Shown here: positions 9,076 to 18,812 of the stretch, one piece after another
Numbering within the stretch: the stretch's first letter is position 1
How the letters are laid out: every line of letters starts with the position of its first letter
NCBI GenBank assembly: GCA_023419375.1
Contig: JAEZYD010000022.1
Coordinates: 124,001 to 188,000, forward strand
From: Pseudomonadota bacterium
Lineage (GTDB): Bacteria; Desulfobacterota; Desulfovibrionia; Desulfovibrionales; Desulfovibrionaceae
Length of the DNA: 64,000 bases
Direction of reading: 5' to 3'
Position numbers and translations under genes: made by a program
Notes under the pieces: generated by a model
Told to the model about the DNA's origin: nothing
Seen by the model: the letters and a program-made list of their open reading frames with translations, nothing else
The model's database searches: none

Positions 9076-10419
9076 ATGGTCGGCATTTTAAAACCAGCAC
9101 CTCACATTGACGAGATCCCTGTTGAGAAGCAGTCTGCTTTGTACAAGCGCTTGCGCTGGCAAATTTTTATGGGCATTTTTATTGGTTACGCCGGTTTTTA
9201 TCTGATTCGTAAAAACTTTTCCCTGGCCGTGCCCTTTCTGATCGAGCAAGGCTTCAGCCGCGGGGATCTGGGCCTTGCCATGTCGGCGGTGGCTATTGCC
9301 TATGGCTTTTCAAAGTTTCTGATGGGTGTGGTGTCTGACCGTTCCAATCCCCGCCTGTTCCTGCCTCTTGGCCTTATATTGTCAGCCGCCATTTCGCTGC
9401 TCATGGGCTTTGTGCCGTGGGCGACATCCAGCGTGCCGATCATGTTCGTGCTTCTGTTCCTGAGCGGCTGGTTTCAGGGTATGGGCTGGCCCCCATGCGG
9501 TCGCACCATGGTCCACTGGTGGTCGCACTCCGAGCGTGGCGCCGTGGTTTCCATATGGAACTGCGCCCATAACGTGGGCGGCGGCCTCGTCAGCCCCCTC
9601 TTTTTGCTGGGCATGATGCTGTTCAGCGACTGGCGGTCAGCCTTTTACATGCCCGCCTTCGGCGCAGTGCTGATCGCCATTTTTGCCTTGGTGACCATGC
9701 GCGATACGCCGCAGTCCTGCGGTTTGCCGCCTGTTGAAAAGTACAAGAACGACTACCCTGAATCCTACAGCGACAAGCAGGAAACCGAGCTCACCGCAAA
9801 AGAAATTTTCAAGCTCTACATCCTGCCCAACAAGCTGCTGTGGTACATCGCTTTTGCAAATATTTTCGTGTATCTGCTGCGCTACGGCATCCTTGACTGG
9901 GCGCCCACCTACCTCAAGGAAGTCAAGGCCTTCAGCCTTTCCAAGTCTTCCTGGGCGTACTTTCTGTATGAATTTTCCGGCATTCCCGGCACGCTGCTGT
10001 GCGGCTGGGTTTCGGACAAAATCTTCAAGGGCAACCGTGCCACCACCGGCATTGTCTTTATGATTCTGGTGACCATTGCCACCGTCATTTACTGGAAAAA
10101 CCCCGCTGGCAACCCCACGGTGGACATGATCACCCTGATTGCCATTGGCTTTCTCATTTACGGGCCTGTCATGCTGATTGGCCTGTACGCGCTGGAGCTG
10201 GTACCCAAAAAGGCTGCCGGCACTGCCGCTGGCTTTACCGGCCTGTTTGGCTACCTTGGCGGCACGGTGGCGGCCAACGCCATTGTGGGCTATACGGTTG
10301 ACCATTTCGGCTGGGACGGCGGATTCATGCTCATGACCGTCGCCTGCCTTCTTTCCATTGTGCTGTTCTTTATGACCGGCATGTCGCTGAAAAAATCGCA
10401 GAAGGCCGCACAGGCCTAG
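9076..10419 (+). CDS. glpT: Glycerol-3-phosphate:phosphate antiporter
   Basis: A 447-residue major facilitator protein of the organophosphate:phosphate antiporter group. It imports glycerol 3-phosphate in exchange for phosphate. Long stretches read like the enterobacterial GlpT I remember: the RRLRWQIF-type N-terminus, GYAGFYLIRKNFSLAVPFLI, the WFQGMGWPPCGRTMVHWWS loop, and DTPQSCGLPP in the middle. Conserved substrate-site arginines (RKNF; LRYGILDW) are present. Neighbours are unrelated in strand, and the matching dehydrogenase glpABC lies 6.8 kb downstream. The unusual closeness to gammaproteobacterial GlpT suggests acquisition by transfer. Confidence 0.93.
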   Translation: MVGILKPAPHIDEIPVEKQSALYKRLRWQIFMGIFIGYAGFYLIRKNFSLAVPFLIEQGFSRGDLGLAMSAVAIAYGFSKFLMGVVSDRSNPRLFLPLGLILSAAISLLMGFVPWATSSVPIMFVLLFLSGWFQGMGWPPCGRTMVHWWSHSERGAVVSIWNCAHNVGGGLVSPLFLLGMMLFSDWRSAFYMPAFGAVLIAIFALVTMRDTPQSCGLPPVEKYKNDYPESYSDKQETELTAKEIFKLYILPNKLLWYIAFANIFVYLLRYGILDWAPTYLKEVKAFSLSKSSWAYFLYEFSGIPGTLLCGWVSDKIFKGNRATTGIVFMILVTIATVIYWKNPAGNPTVDMITLIAIGFLIYGPVMLIGLYALELVPKKAAGTAAGFTGLFGYLGGTVAANAIVGYTVDHFGWDGGFMLMTVACLLSIVLFFMTGMSLKKSQKAAQA

Positions 10420-10438
10420 CGACTTTAATCAGGATAGC

Positions 10439-10477
10439 AAAAACTCCCGGCACACCATTGGTATGCCGGGAGTTTTT
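10439..10477 (+). terminator. Rho-independent terminator of glpT
   Basis: A 14-bp stem (10439-10452 with 10464-10477) ends in TTTTT. The A-run on the other side means it may also stop the minus-strand alcohol dehydrogenase transcript. Confidence 0.9.
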
Positions 10478-10534
10478 GCTTGATGCCTGCCGGGGCCTAT
10501 TGTTTTGCCCGGCACGCTTCAGTGTGGTCGGGTA

Positions 10535-11590
10535 CTACACCACTACAACGGGCTTGATCAGGTCGCGCGGCTTGTCCTTCATCATGAGCAGGGCGCTTTC
10601 AATATTCTCAAATCCCTTGAATCTGTGGGTCAGCAGGGGCGCAACACTCAGCCGCCCGTGAACCAGCAGACTTGCCAGTTTTTCCATGCGCAGCCTGCCG
10701 CCGGGCATCAGACCGCCCGCCACGATCTTGTGCCCCATGCCGCACCCCCACTCGATGCGCGGGATTTTAACGGCATCGCCGGAACCCAGATAGTTCACGT
10801 TGCCGATGCGTCCGCCGGGCTTGAGCACGCGTATGACCTCCGCAAAGGTATCCACATCGCCCCCGGCGATGATGGCCTTGTCCACGCCCTTGCCCTTGGT
10901 GCGGTCCATAACCTGGCTGACAATGTCGCCGTCGCGGTAATTGATGATGGCTGTTGCGCCGTATTCACGGGCAACCTCGGCGCACAGGGGCCGTGAGCCA
11001 ACGGCAAAAATTTCGCCAGCGCCGCGCAGGGCCGCGCCCGCAACCGCCATCAGGCCCACAGGGCCAATGCCTACCACCAGCACGGAATCACCGTACCGCA
11101 CGTCTGCCAGTTCCGCGCCGTGAAATCCGGTGGGAACCATATCGCTGAGCATCACGGCCTCGGCAGGGTCAATGGAGGGCGGCAGCAAGGCCAGGTTGCC
11201 GTCCGCATCGTTAACGTGAAAAAGCTCGCCGAACACGCCGTCCTTGAAATTGGAAAACTTCCAGCCCGCAAGCATGCCGCCGGAATGCATGGAATACCCG
11301 GCCTGCGCCTCAAGCGAATTCCAGTCTGGCGTAATTGCGGGCACGATGACCTTGTCCCCGGGTTTGAAGCAACGCACAAGGGATCCAACTTCCACAACTT
11401 TGCCAACCGCCTCGTGTCCCAGAATCATATCGTGCCGGTCACCCAGCGCGCCCTCCCAAACCGTGTGGACATCCGAAGTGCAAGGAGCTACCGCCACGGG
11501 TTGAACAAGGGCATCCAGCGGGCCGCACTGGGGCTTTTCTTTTTCTATCCAGCCGATCTTGTTCAGGCCAAGCATTGCAAAACCTTTCAT
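10535..11590 (-). CDS. NADP-dependent secondary-alcohol dehydrogenase (zinc, MDR superfamily)
   Basis: A 351-residue protein that closely resembles the Thermoanaerobacter brockii / Clostridium beijerinckii isopropanol dehydrogenases, as I remember them. The start MKGFAMLGLNKIGWIEKEKP is nearly that of the family. Catalytic zinc ligands are visible as Cys37 (APCTSD), His59 and Asp in the LSDM segment near 150. The Rossmann motif GIGPVGLMAV and GSRP suggest NADP(H). It would interconvert ketones or aldehydes and secondary alcohols in the cytosol. The structural zinc Cys cluster is absent, as expected for this subgroup. It is a single gene with an AGGAGAAGAG ribosome site. Confidence 0.9.
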   Translation of the reverse strand: MKGFAMLGLNKIGWIEKEKPQCGPLDALVQPVAVAPCTSDVHTVWEGALGDRHDMILGHEAVGKVVEVGSLVRCFKPGDKVIVPAITPDWNSLEAQAGYSMHSGGMLAGWKFSNFKDGVFGELFHVNDADGNLALLPPSIDPAEAVMLSDMVPTGFHGAELADVRYGDSVLVVGIGPVGLMAVAGAALRGAGEIFAVGSRPLCAEVAREYGATAIINYRDGDIVSQVMDRTKGKGVDKAIIAGGDVDTFAEVIRVLKPGGRIGNVNYLGSGDAVKIPRIEWGCGMGHKIVAGGLMPGGRLRMEKLASLLVHGRLSVAPLLTHRFKGFENIESALLMMKDKPRDLIKPVVVV

Positions 11591-12096
11591 TTCTCTTCTC
11601 CTGTCTTTTGGGTAACTGCGACAGCCAGCGCAACTGGTTGTGCATTCACACTAGAATGTACAGAAGCAGGAGTAAAGTGATTTTTTTCACAAAATAATAT
11701 TATACAAATATAGCTTATTTACTTCGCAATACGGCCTGACATTGTCCATGCTTTAAAGCCGTCAGTACCAATACTGCCTTCATCTGGAGAAGCCGCCTGG
11801 CAAACCCAACCTTCTGTCAAAATAAGCGCATGGTAATTGCCTTTAATGCCCTGCTATCATTTTTTGAAAATCCAATTGGCATGCAGTAACCTACTGCCCG
11901 GCGACAAAAAATTGTCGTTTCCTGGTAACAAAGGATTTTTATTTGAAGCATAAAGTTATATATGCAACGAACGATACGCTAATCAGTATCAATGTGAAAA
12001 TGCAGCAGGAATTTTATCTGCAGACTGAACCATGAGGCCAACCCAATGGTTGGCGCAGCTGATTTGCTTCAACAGTAAATGGTACTGGAGGTATGC
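11591..12096. other. Intergenic region between the alcohol dehydrogenase and a chemoreceptor
   Basis: A divergent promoter region of about 500 bp. No coding frame, repeat or clear sigma-54 box is seen. It is moderately AT-rich around 11680-11720. Confidence 0.55.
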
Positions 12097-13905
12097 ATGT
12101 TCAGGATGTTTACGATCTCGTATCGCATGTTCATGATCTTGATTTTTACCCTGATTATTGTTGGCGGGCTGGTGTATTCCCTGATCCACATCTCCAATTC
12201 TGCCACCGAACTTTCCGCCCAGAAAGTGGGCGAAATGTTCTATGAAGGCCAGAAACAACGTATCCGCGATCTTTCAACCACCATGGCAAACAGCATTGGT
12301 GAACAGATCAGCGGTATCACCGACATAACCAAGCGCAATGCCATAATTGCCAGCGCCATAAAAAAGGCACGCTACGAAAAAGACAGCTCCGGCTACTTCT
12401 TTGTATATGACGGCGGCATTGTTGTTGCCCACGTTTTCCCTGATCTGGTGGGCAAGGATCTTGGCAATTCCGTTGATAAAAACGGCGTCCGCTTCAACGC
12501 GGAGCTTGCCAAAAAGGCGGCGGAAGGCGGCGGTTTTGTGACCTTTGTGTTCAACAAACCCGGCGGCGGCACCCAATCCAAAATCGCCTATGGCGCGCAG
12601 GTGCCCGGCACAAGCCTGTGGGTCGGCGCGGGCGTCTACATCGACAATGTGGAGCAGGTCAAAAATGAAATCGCGGGCCAGATCAGCGATGCCATTAACG
12701 CCAATCTCAAACAAATTCTCATCGCGGTGGCCTGCTGCGTTGTGCTTTTATACATTCCGTTCATGCTGCTGATTACCCGCTCCATCCTGCTGCCCATCAA
12801 GGACGCGCGCGAGGCTGCGCAGCGCATATCCAACGGCGACATGGACGTTAACATCATAGCGACTGGCAAGGACGAAATTACGGTTCTTGAACGCTGCATG
12901 TCCGAAATGACCGCCAACGTAAAAAAATCGCTGGCAATCTCTGAAGAAAAAACCCGCGAGGCCGAACAGAGCGCGGCAAAGGCCCTCGAAGCCGTTGCCG
13001 AGGCCGAACGCCTGACTGAAGAAGCGCACCGCGCCCGCAGTGAAGGCATGTTGAGCGCCGCCAAGCATCTGGAACAGGTGGTGACGGCCATAACCAGTAT
13101 TTCGACAGAAATTTCCGGCAATATCGAACAGGCCGAGCAAGGCGCAACCACACAGGCCGCGCGCACCACAGAAGCCGCCACGGCGGTTGAACAGATGAAC
13201 TGCACGGTCATAGAGGTTGCCAAAAACGCCTCGGCCACGGCGGATCTTTCCACCAGCATGCGCCAGCGCGCTGCGGAAGGCGCGGAAGTTGTGTTCCAGT
13301 CCGTGCAGGCCATTGGCAATGTACAGAAGGATGCCCTTGTGCTTAAAGACGAAATGACCAAGCTTGCAGAGCATGCGGGGGCTATTTCGCAAATCATGGG
13401 CGTTATTTCCGACATTGCAGACCAGACCAACCTGCTGGCCCTCAATGCCGCCATTGAAGCGGCGCGCGCCGGAGAAGCCGGACGCGGCTTTGCCGTTGTG
13501 GCCGATGAAGTGCGCAAGCTGGCGGAAAAAACCATGAGTTCCACCAGCGATGTGGGCAATGCCATTGGCGCAATCCAGAAGAGCGTGGATTCCAGCATCC
13601 GTCAGGTTGACGTGACTGCTGGCAATGTGGAAAGCGCCACCACGCTTTCGCAAAAATCCGGCGAAGCCCTGCGCGAAATCGTGGGGATGGTGGATCAGAC
13701 CGTTGATCAGGTGCGCGGCATTGCCACTTCGTCAGAAGAACAGTCCGCCGCAACCGAATCCATCACGCAAACAGTGACCCAGGTCAGCTCCATCGCGGCG
13801 GAAACCGCCACCATCATGCACACATCGGCCCGAGCGGTTGCCGCCCTTGCCGATGAGGCCAAAAAACTCAACAACATGGTCACTGAACTGAAAAACACCA
13901 AATAG
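12097..13905 (+). CDS. Methyl-accepting chemotaxis protein with periplasmic Cache domain
   Basis: A 602-residue receptor. Transmembrane segment 1 is at about 11-30. A single Cache domain (about 35-205) contains KKARYEKDSSGYFFVYDGG and the LWVGAGVYIDNVE end. Transmembrane segment 2 is at about 206-227. A HAMP domain follows, then a long coiled-coil signalling domain with the conserved hairpin tip DQTNLLALNAAIEAARAGE. It should sense a small organic ligand outside and control CheA. The ATG at 12097 was chosen because GGAGG lies 5 bp upstream. An ATG at 12079 has no ribosome site. No che genes are nearby, so it is an orphan receptor. Confidence 0.93.
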   Translation: MFRMFTISYRMFMILIFTLIIVGGLVYSLIHISNSATELSAQKVGEMFYEGQKQRIRDLSTTMANSIGEQISGITDITKRNAIIASAIKKARYEKDSSGYFFVYDGGIVVAHVFPDLVGKDLGNSVDKNGVRFNAELAKKAAEGGGFVTFVFNKPGGGTQSKIAYGAQVPGTSLWVGAGVYIDNVEQVKNEIAGQISDAINANLKQILIAVACCVVLLYIPFMLLITRSILLPIKDAREAAQRISNGDMDVNIIATGKDEITVLERCMSEMTANVKKSLAISEEKTREAEQSAAKALEAVAEAERLTEEAHRARSEGMLSAAKHLEQVVTAITSISTEISGNIEQAEQGATTQAARTTEAATAVEQMNCTVIEVAKNASATADLSTSMRQRAAEGAEVVFQSVQAIGNVQKDALVLKDEMTKLAEHAGAISQIMGVISDIADQTNLLALNAAIEAARAGEAGRGFAVVADEVRKLAEKTMSSTSDVGNAIGAIQKSVDSSIRQVDVTAGNVESATTLSQKSGEALREIVGMVDQTVDQVRGIATSSEEQSAATESITQTVTQVSSIAAETATIMHTSARAVAALADEAKKLNNMVTELKNTK

Positions 13906-13916
13906 TGCGGCAAGTT

Positions 13917-13946
13917 CAGGGCGCTTCGCCAAGGTGAAGCGCCCTG
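13917..13946 (+). terminator. Hairpin after the chemoreceptor gene
   Basis: An 11-bp perfect stem (13917-13927 with 13936-13946) begins 12 bp after the stop. It has no T-run, so it may be a weak terminator or an RNA 3' end. Confidence 0.55.
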
Positions 13947-14076
13947 CTGCACAGCGCTATCATTCCTCCAGAGTTTGATAAACAAGCACACAGCGGCAAC
14001 GTGGAAATTTCCGTAACGCCAGCTGTACAGGCACATTATCGCCCACGGTTGTCGGGGGCGGGTCTATGGTTTTATC

Positions 14077-14147
14077 GTGCAATCCGCGACTTGTTACAAA
14101 ATTGGCTCAACCACCCGAGTGAGGGACAAAAATGAGCCGGATTGCAC
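14077..14147 (+). ncRNA. Possible structured RNA element upstream of ggt
   Basis: A perfect 10-bp stem (14077-14086 with 14138-14147) encloses a second stem gctca/tgagc (14105-14109 with 14133-14137) and a ccc/ggg inner pair. No T-run follows. It lies about 110 bp before the gamma-glutamyltransferase start and could be part of its leader or a protein-binding site. It matches no riboswitch class I know, and the strand is uncertain. Confidence 0.35.
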
Positions 14148-14255
14148 CCGTTAAAAAATTCAATATATTTAAATGGCTTATCATTCTCTTTGGAACAGAT
14201 GGTGCATATACATGGCCGGTTTCATTGCCTTTAGCATTTCTGAAAGGAGAATCTG

Positions 14256-16013
14256 ATGTCTATGAATTTTCTCTCTCTGGTCAGCCGTAAAACCCTGCCT
14301 GTTCTTATGGCATGCGGCTTGTTACTGCCCACCGCGACAGTCAAGGCGCAGGATGAGCCCCAGTATACTGCGACCATTTCCGCCGCCACCAACCCCCTGA
14401 GCACTCGGGGCGTTGTTACCAGCCCCAACTACCTGGCTTCGCAGGCCGGGCTGGATGTGCTGCGGCGCGGCGGCACGGCCGTGGACGCGGCCATTGCCAC
14501 CGCCTCCACCCTGGCGGTTGTGTACCCGCAGATGTGCACCCTTGGCGGCGACAACTTCTGGCTCATATACAATGCCAAAACCGGCGAGCTGAAGGCGCTC
14601 AATGCCAGTGGCCGCTCGGGCGAAATGGCGACCATTGATTTTTATGCCTCCAAAGGGCTGAAAAAAATCCCCTCCCGAGGCTACATTGCGGCCAATACCG
14701 TGCCCGGCGTGGTTTCCGGCTGGGATGCGGCCTATGCCTACAGCAAGCAGAGCATGGGCAGCAAAATGAAGTGGAAGGAGCTGCTCGCTTCCGCCACCGA
14801 TTATGCCGCTAACGGCTTTCCCGTGAGCACCTCGCTGGCGTACTGGAGCAAAATCAACACCAATCCCAATGATTCAGAATTCCGCAACCTGCAACGCTTT
14901 GACGCCTTCCGCAAAGCTTACCTGCATGCGGACGGTAGCCCCTACACCGTGGGGCAAGTCATGCGCCTGCCCGATCTGGCAGCCACGCTGAACCAGCTTG
15001 CGGACAAAGGCGCGCAGGTCTTTTACAAGGGGGACATCGCCAAGCGCATTGTGGCCGACCTGCAAGCCAACGGCGGCCTGCTGACCCTCAACGATTTTGC
15101 CAACCACAAGGCTGATTGGGTTGACCCCATTTCCGTCAATTACCGGGGCTACAAGGCCGTGAACTTCCCGCCCAACACACAGGGCATGGCCTCCCTTGAA
15201 ATTCTGAACATCCTCAACAACTTCAATATCAAGGCCATGGGCGAAGGCACGGCGGATTACTACCACGCGCTGATCGAAGCCACCAAGGAAGCCTTTGTCG
15301 ACCGCGACAAGTACCTCTCTGACCCTGATTTTGTAAAAATTCCGCTCGACTATCTGCTTTCCGCCAAGCATGGTAAGGATCAGGCCGCACGTATCAGCAT
15401 GAGCAAGGCTGCCACAAACCTTACGCCCCTTGATCCCAAGGGCGACACCATCTGGCTTGGCGTTGTGGATGCGCAGGGCAACGCGGTTTCGCTCATCCAG
15501 AGCATTTACCACGACTTTGGTTCCGGCATCGTGGCGGGCGGCACTGGCGTGCTGCTGCAAAACCGTGGCAGCTTCTTCTCCCTTGACCCCAAGCACGTGA
15601 ACCATCTTGAGCCGCGCAAGCGCACCTTCCACACGCTGAACCCGGCAATGCTGCTCAAGGACGGCAAGCCCTACCTTGTGTACGGCACCATGGGCGGCGA
15701 AGGCCAGCCCCAGACCCAGGCCGCCATCGTTACCCGCGTGGTGGACTTTGGCATGACCCCGCAAGAGGCCATTGCCGCTCCCCGCTGGCTTTATGGCCGC
15801 ACCTGGGGCGCTTCTTCCAACGACCTCAAGCTTGAAGGCCGCATTCCCCAGAAAGTGGCGGACGAACTCAAGCGGCGCGGGCATCCCGTGCGCCTCATTG
15901 AAAACTACACCGACACCATGGGCCATGCGGGCGCTATCCTTGTGGATCAGGCCACCGGCGTACGTCAGGGCGGTACGGACCCGCGCGGCGACGGCGCTGC
16001 CGTGGCCTACTAG
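14256..16013 (+). CDS. ggt: Gamma-glutamyltransferase (periplasmic)
   Basis: A 585-residue Ntn-hydrolase proenzyme that hydrolyses or transfers the gamma-glutamyl group of glutathione and related peptides. A signal peptide of about 31 residues ends in TVKAQ. The large subunit begins with a typical ATSPNYLAS-like region (GVVTSPNYLASQAGLDVLRRGGTAVDAAIA, shortened). The self-cleavage Thr is probably the T of GDTIWLGVVDAQGN, followed by the small subunit with a MGGEGQPQ substrate loop and the closing TDPRGDGAAVAY. It is monocistronic with a GAAAGGAGA ribosome site. Its role is probably to recover amino acids from peptides outside the cytoplasm. Confidence 0.93.
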   Translation: MSMNFLSLVSRKTLPVLMACGLLLPTATVKAQDEPQYTATISAATNPLSTRGVVTSPNYLASQAGLDVLRRGGTAVDAAIATASTLAVVYPQMCTLGGDNFWLIYNAKTGELKALNASGRSGEMATIDFYASKGLKKIPSRGYIAANTVPGVVSGWDAAYAYSKQSMGSKMKWKELLASATDYAANGFPVSTSLAYWSKINTNPNDSEFRNLQRFDAFRKAYLHADGSPYTVGQVMRLPDLAATLNQLADKGAQVFYKGDIAKRIVADLQANGGLLTLNDFANHKADWVDPISVNYRGYKAVNFPPNTQGMASLEILNILNNFNIKAMGEGTADYYHALIEATKEAFVDRDKYLSDPDFVKIPLDYLLSAKHGKDQAARISMSKAATNLTPLDPKGDTIWLGVVDAQGNAVSLIQSIYHDFGSGIVAGGTGVLLQNRGSFFSLDPKHVNHLEPRKRTFHTLNPAMLLKDGKPYLVYGTMGGEGQPQTQAAIVTRVVDFGMTPQEAIAAPRWLYGRTWGASSNDLKLEGRIPQKVADELKRRGHPVRLIENYTDTMGHAGAILVDQATGVRQGGTDPRGDGAAVAY

Positions 16014-16072
16014 GCAAACGTAAAAACAAGCTTCGGCCCAAGAGCGTGTGGGCCTGAGGCCTCTGACACAAT

Positions 16073-16119
16073 AAAAACCCCGCCCTGGTCTTTCTCGGCC
16101 AGAGCGGGGTTTTTTATTG
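16073..16119 (+). terminator. Bidirectional Rho-independent terminator between ggt and the HAD gene
   Basis: The GC-rich stem pairs aaaaccccgc with gcggggtttt, and ctgg/ccag pair inside. T-runs lie on both strands, so it serves the two convergent genes. Confidence 0.88.
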
Positions 16120-16141
16120 TCGGCAACGGACAGACCGGGCT

Positions 16142-16921
16142 TTACGCCCAGTCTTTATCGGCGTGGCCCAGGTCTTCAAGCACCAGGGTGGGCTGATGCT
16201 CCTCCCTGGCAAGATCGGCGCGCGTGGCTTCGCCGCTGAGCACCAGAATGGAATCAATGCCCGCATTGCGCGCAAGCTGCATGTCCGTGCTCAGGCGGTC
16301 GCCCACCATGACCATTTCTTCCTTGCGGTAACGCGCCAACAGGGGCGCGAGCACGGCTGGGTCGGGCTTGCCGAAAATGTGTTGCGGCTTTCTGCCCGTG
16401 GCCGTGGCGTACAGGCTGATGAAACTGCCCACATCCGGCAGAGGGCCTTCGGGCGAGGGGCATACCAGATCGGGGTGCGTGGCAAGAAAGAGCACCGAGC
16501 TATCCTGCAACAGCACGGCAGAACGGGCGAGCTTGTGGTAGGTAAGCTCCGTATCGTAGGCCAGCACCACGGCCTGCGCGCCTTCTTCCACCAGTTGCAG
16601 CTCGGGCATGCGCTTGAGCAGATCATGCTGAAAATCGGCATTGCCCACGGGGAACACGCGCAAAATGCCATTGGCGCGCAAAAAATCCACCAGAGGCGTC
16701 ACAGGCGAGAGCAGCAGGTCTTCGCGCGCGGCAATGCCCATGCCGTTGAGCTTGTCCACGTAGGTGACGGGCGACTTGGAGGTATTATTGCTCAAAAAAT
16801 AAAAATCCAGACTGTTCCAGTGCCGCTGAATAAAGCCCACGGCCCCATCAATGGGAATATGACCGAGGTAGACGGTGCCGTCCATATCAAGCACAAAACA
16901 ACGCTTTTTTGACCAATCCAT
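16142..16921 (-). CDS. HAD-superfamily phosphatase, subfamily IIA (NagD/phosphoglycolate-phosphatase-like)
   Basis: A 259-residue protein. Motif I is CFVLDMDGTVYLG near the N-terminus, motif II is LSNNTSKSP, and motif III/IV is FGKPDPAVLAPLL with MVGDRLSTDM. The spacing puts the cap between motifs II and III, as in the NagD/AraL group that dephosphorylates sugar phosphates or phosphoglycolate. The start at 16921 places motif I near residue 9, as in most homologues, with AAGGA upstream. An open extension to 17077 looks non-coding. The gene is divergent from glpA, so a role in glycerol phosphate metabolism is possible but not shown. Confidence 0.85.
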   Translation of the reverse strand: MDWSKKRCFVLDMDGTVYLGHIPIDGAVGFIQRHWNSLDFYFLSNNTSKSPVTYVDKLNGMGIAAREDLLLSPVTPLVDFLRANGILRVFPVGNADFQHDLLKRMPELQLVEEGAQAVVLAYDTELTYHKLARSAVLLQDSSVLFLATHPDLVCPSPEGPLPDVGSFISLYATATGRKPQHIFGKPDPAVLAPLLARYRKEEMVMVGDRLSTDMQLARNAGIDSILVLSGEATRADLAREEHQPTLVLEDLGHADKDWA

Positions 16922-17204
16922 ATATGCAATCCTTGAGTTTTTTGCTTTCATTATGCGGCATTGCCTTCTCTGGCAAGCGCTGCCGCAACATTCCCTTGTA
17001 TTCAATCTTGACGCAACTACACAAATTGATAACCATACGGTATCAACAATCATCCTGAACATAACCGCAGCAATCATTTACCCGATCCGGCCCTTCAATC
17101 TTGTTGCGTAGGTGCGCCGTTGTTTTTCGGCCCCGTAGGCGCGGCATCTGGCAGCGTCTGCATGCTTCAGGACGATTCCGACAATTTGCTCCACTGGAGA
17201 AACC

Positions 17205-18812
17205 ATGCTTGAAACTACTGTTGTCGTCATCGGCGGCGGCGCAACAGGCATAGGAACCCTGCGCGATCTTTGCATGCGCGGCGTTCCTGCCATATTGCTC
17301 GAACAGGGCGGCCTGGCCCACGGCACAAGCTCGCGCTTTCACGGCCTGCTGCACAGCGGCGGCCGTTACGCTGTGGGGGATAATGAATCCGCGCGTGAAT
17401 GTATTGAAGAAAATACGATCGTGCGGCGCATTGGCAGGCAGTGCGTGGAACAAACCGAAGGTTTTTTTGCGCTCACGCCCGAGGACGACCCCGCCTATGT
17501 GGATCGCTGGGTTGAGGCCTGTGCCCGCGCGGGCATTGATGCCCATGAAATTGACGTCAAGGAAGCCCTGCGCCTTGAACCCAACATGTCGCCCGAGGTC
17601 AAACGCGTTTTCCGCGTGCCTGACTCCTGCGTGGACGGCTTCCGGCTGGTGTTGCACAACGCCATGTCGGCCAAGCGCCACGGCGGGCAGATGCTCACCT
17701 ATCATGAAGTGACCGGTATCTGCCAGAAGAACGGCAAGGTGTGCGGCGTTACGGCCATCAACAAAAATACGGGCGAGACCATTGAGATTGCCTGTTCTGT
17801 TGTTGTCAACGCAGCCGGTTCGTGGTCTGGCCGCATTGCGGCGCTGGCTGGTCAGGATGTGGCGGTTTCGCCCGACCGTGGCACGCTCGTGGTTTTTAAC
17901 CACCGCTTTACCTCGCGCGTGGTCAACCGCCTGCACCCCGGCTCTGATGGCGATATTTATGTGCCGCACGGCTCCATCACCATTCTTGGCACCACGTCCA
18001 TACCCACCGACAGGCCGGACGACACCACCCCCACCAGCGAGGAAGTGCTGCGCCTGCTCAAAATCGGCGAACCGCTGTTCCCGGATGTGCGCAGCTACCG
18101 CATTTTGCGGGCCTTTGCGGGCACCCGCCCCCTCTACACGCCGGGCGGCGCCGCCGGGCGCAAGGCCAGCCGCAATTTCCACGTTGTGGACCATGCGGAA
18201 CAGGGCCTTGACGGCATGATTTCCATTTTCGGCGGCAAGCTGACCACCTACCGCCTCATGGGCGAACGCGCCGCAGACAAGGTTTGCGCCAAGCTTGGCG
18301 TTACCGCCCCCTGCCGCACCGCTGAAGAGGCCATTGTGCCGGATCCGGACGAAGCCACGCTTTCCCGCGCTGCCAAGTACTTTCCTGTGCAGGGCATCCA
18401 GCTTATGGCCGACCGCATGGGCGATGACCTGACCCCTGTGCTCGAACGCGCGGAAAAGGCCGATTCCAACCCCCTGCTCTGCGAATGCGAAATGGTCAGC
18501 ATGGCCGAGATTGAATGCGTGGCGCGCGATGCCTCCACCCATTCACTTACGGATATCCGCCTGCGCACGCGCCTTGGCATGGGTACCTGTCAGGGTACGT
18601 TCTGCTCCTTGCGGGCGGTTGCCGCGCTCTCCGAACACAATATTCCCCTTGAATTTTCAGCCACTGACAACGTGCGGCGCTTCCTTCAGGAACGCTGGGG
18701 CGGTCTGCGCCCTGCCCTGTGGGGCATGCAGGCGCGTGAAATGGAACTTGGCCGCGCCGTATACGCGGGAACACTCAATCTTGATGGAGCCGCCCATGAG
18801 CAGGATTGTTGA
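17205..18812 (+). CDS. glpA: Anaerobic glycerol-3-phosphate dehydrogenase subunit A
   Basis: The 535-residue FAD-binding catalytic subunit oxidises sn-glycerol 3-phosphate to dihydroxyacetone phosphate and passes electrons to the membrane. The N-terminal dinucleotide motif is VVVIGGGATGIGTLRDLCMRG, and SSRFHGLLHSGGRYA follows. A C-terminal BFD-like [2Fe-2S] domain shows CECEM, then GMGTCQGTFC. The length is typical. It is the first gene of glpABC. The promoter should lie in the 283-bp spacer before it. It overlaps glpB by 17 bp. Confidence 0.95.
   Translation: MLETTVVVIGGGATGIGTLRDLCMRGVPAILLEQGGLAHGTSSRFHGLLHSGGRYAVGDNESARECIEENTIVRRIGRQCVEQTEGFFALTPEDDPAYVDRWVEACARAGIDAHEIDVKEALRLEPNMSPEVKRVFRVPDSCVDGFRLVLHNAMSAKRHGGQMLTYHEVTGICQKNGKVCGVTAINKNTGETIEIACSVVVNAAGSWSGRIAALAGQDVAVSPDRGTLVVFNHRFTSRVVNRLHPGSDGDIYVPHGSITILGTTSIPTDRPDDTTPTSEEVLRLLKIGEPLFPDVRSYRILRAFAGTRPLYTPGGAAGRKASRNFHVVDHAEQGLDGMISIFGGKLTTYRLMGERAADKVCAKLGVTAPCRTAEEAIVPDPDEATLSRAAKYFPVQGIQLMADRMGDDLTPVLERAEKADSNPLLCECEMVSMAEIECVARDASTHSLTDIRLRTRLGMGTCQGTFCSLRAVAALSEHNIPLEFSATDNVRRFLQERWGGLRPALWGMQAREMELGRAVYAGTLNLDGAAHEQDC

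Noticed and set aside
14214..14232. Sigma-54-like box before ggt
   Set aside because: The GG and GC are 11 bp apart, not the strict 10 bp, so it is unlikely to be functional.
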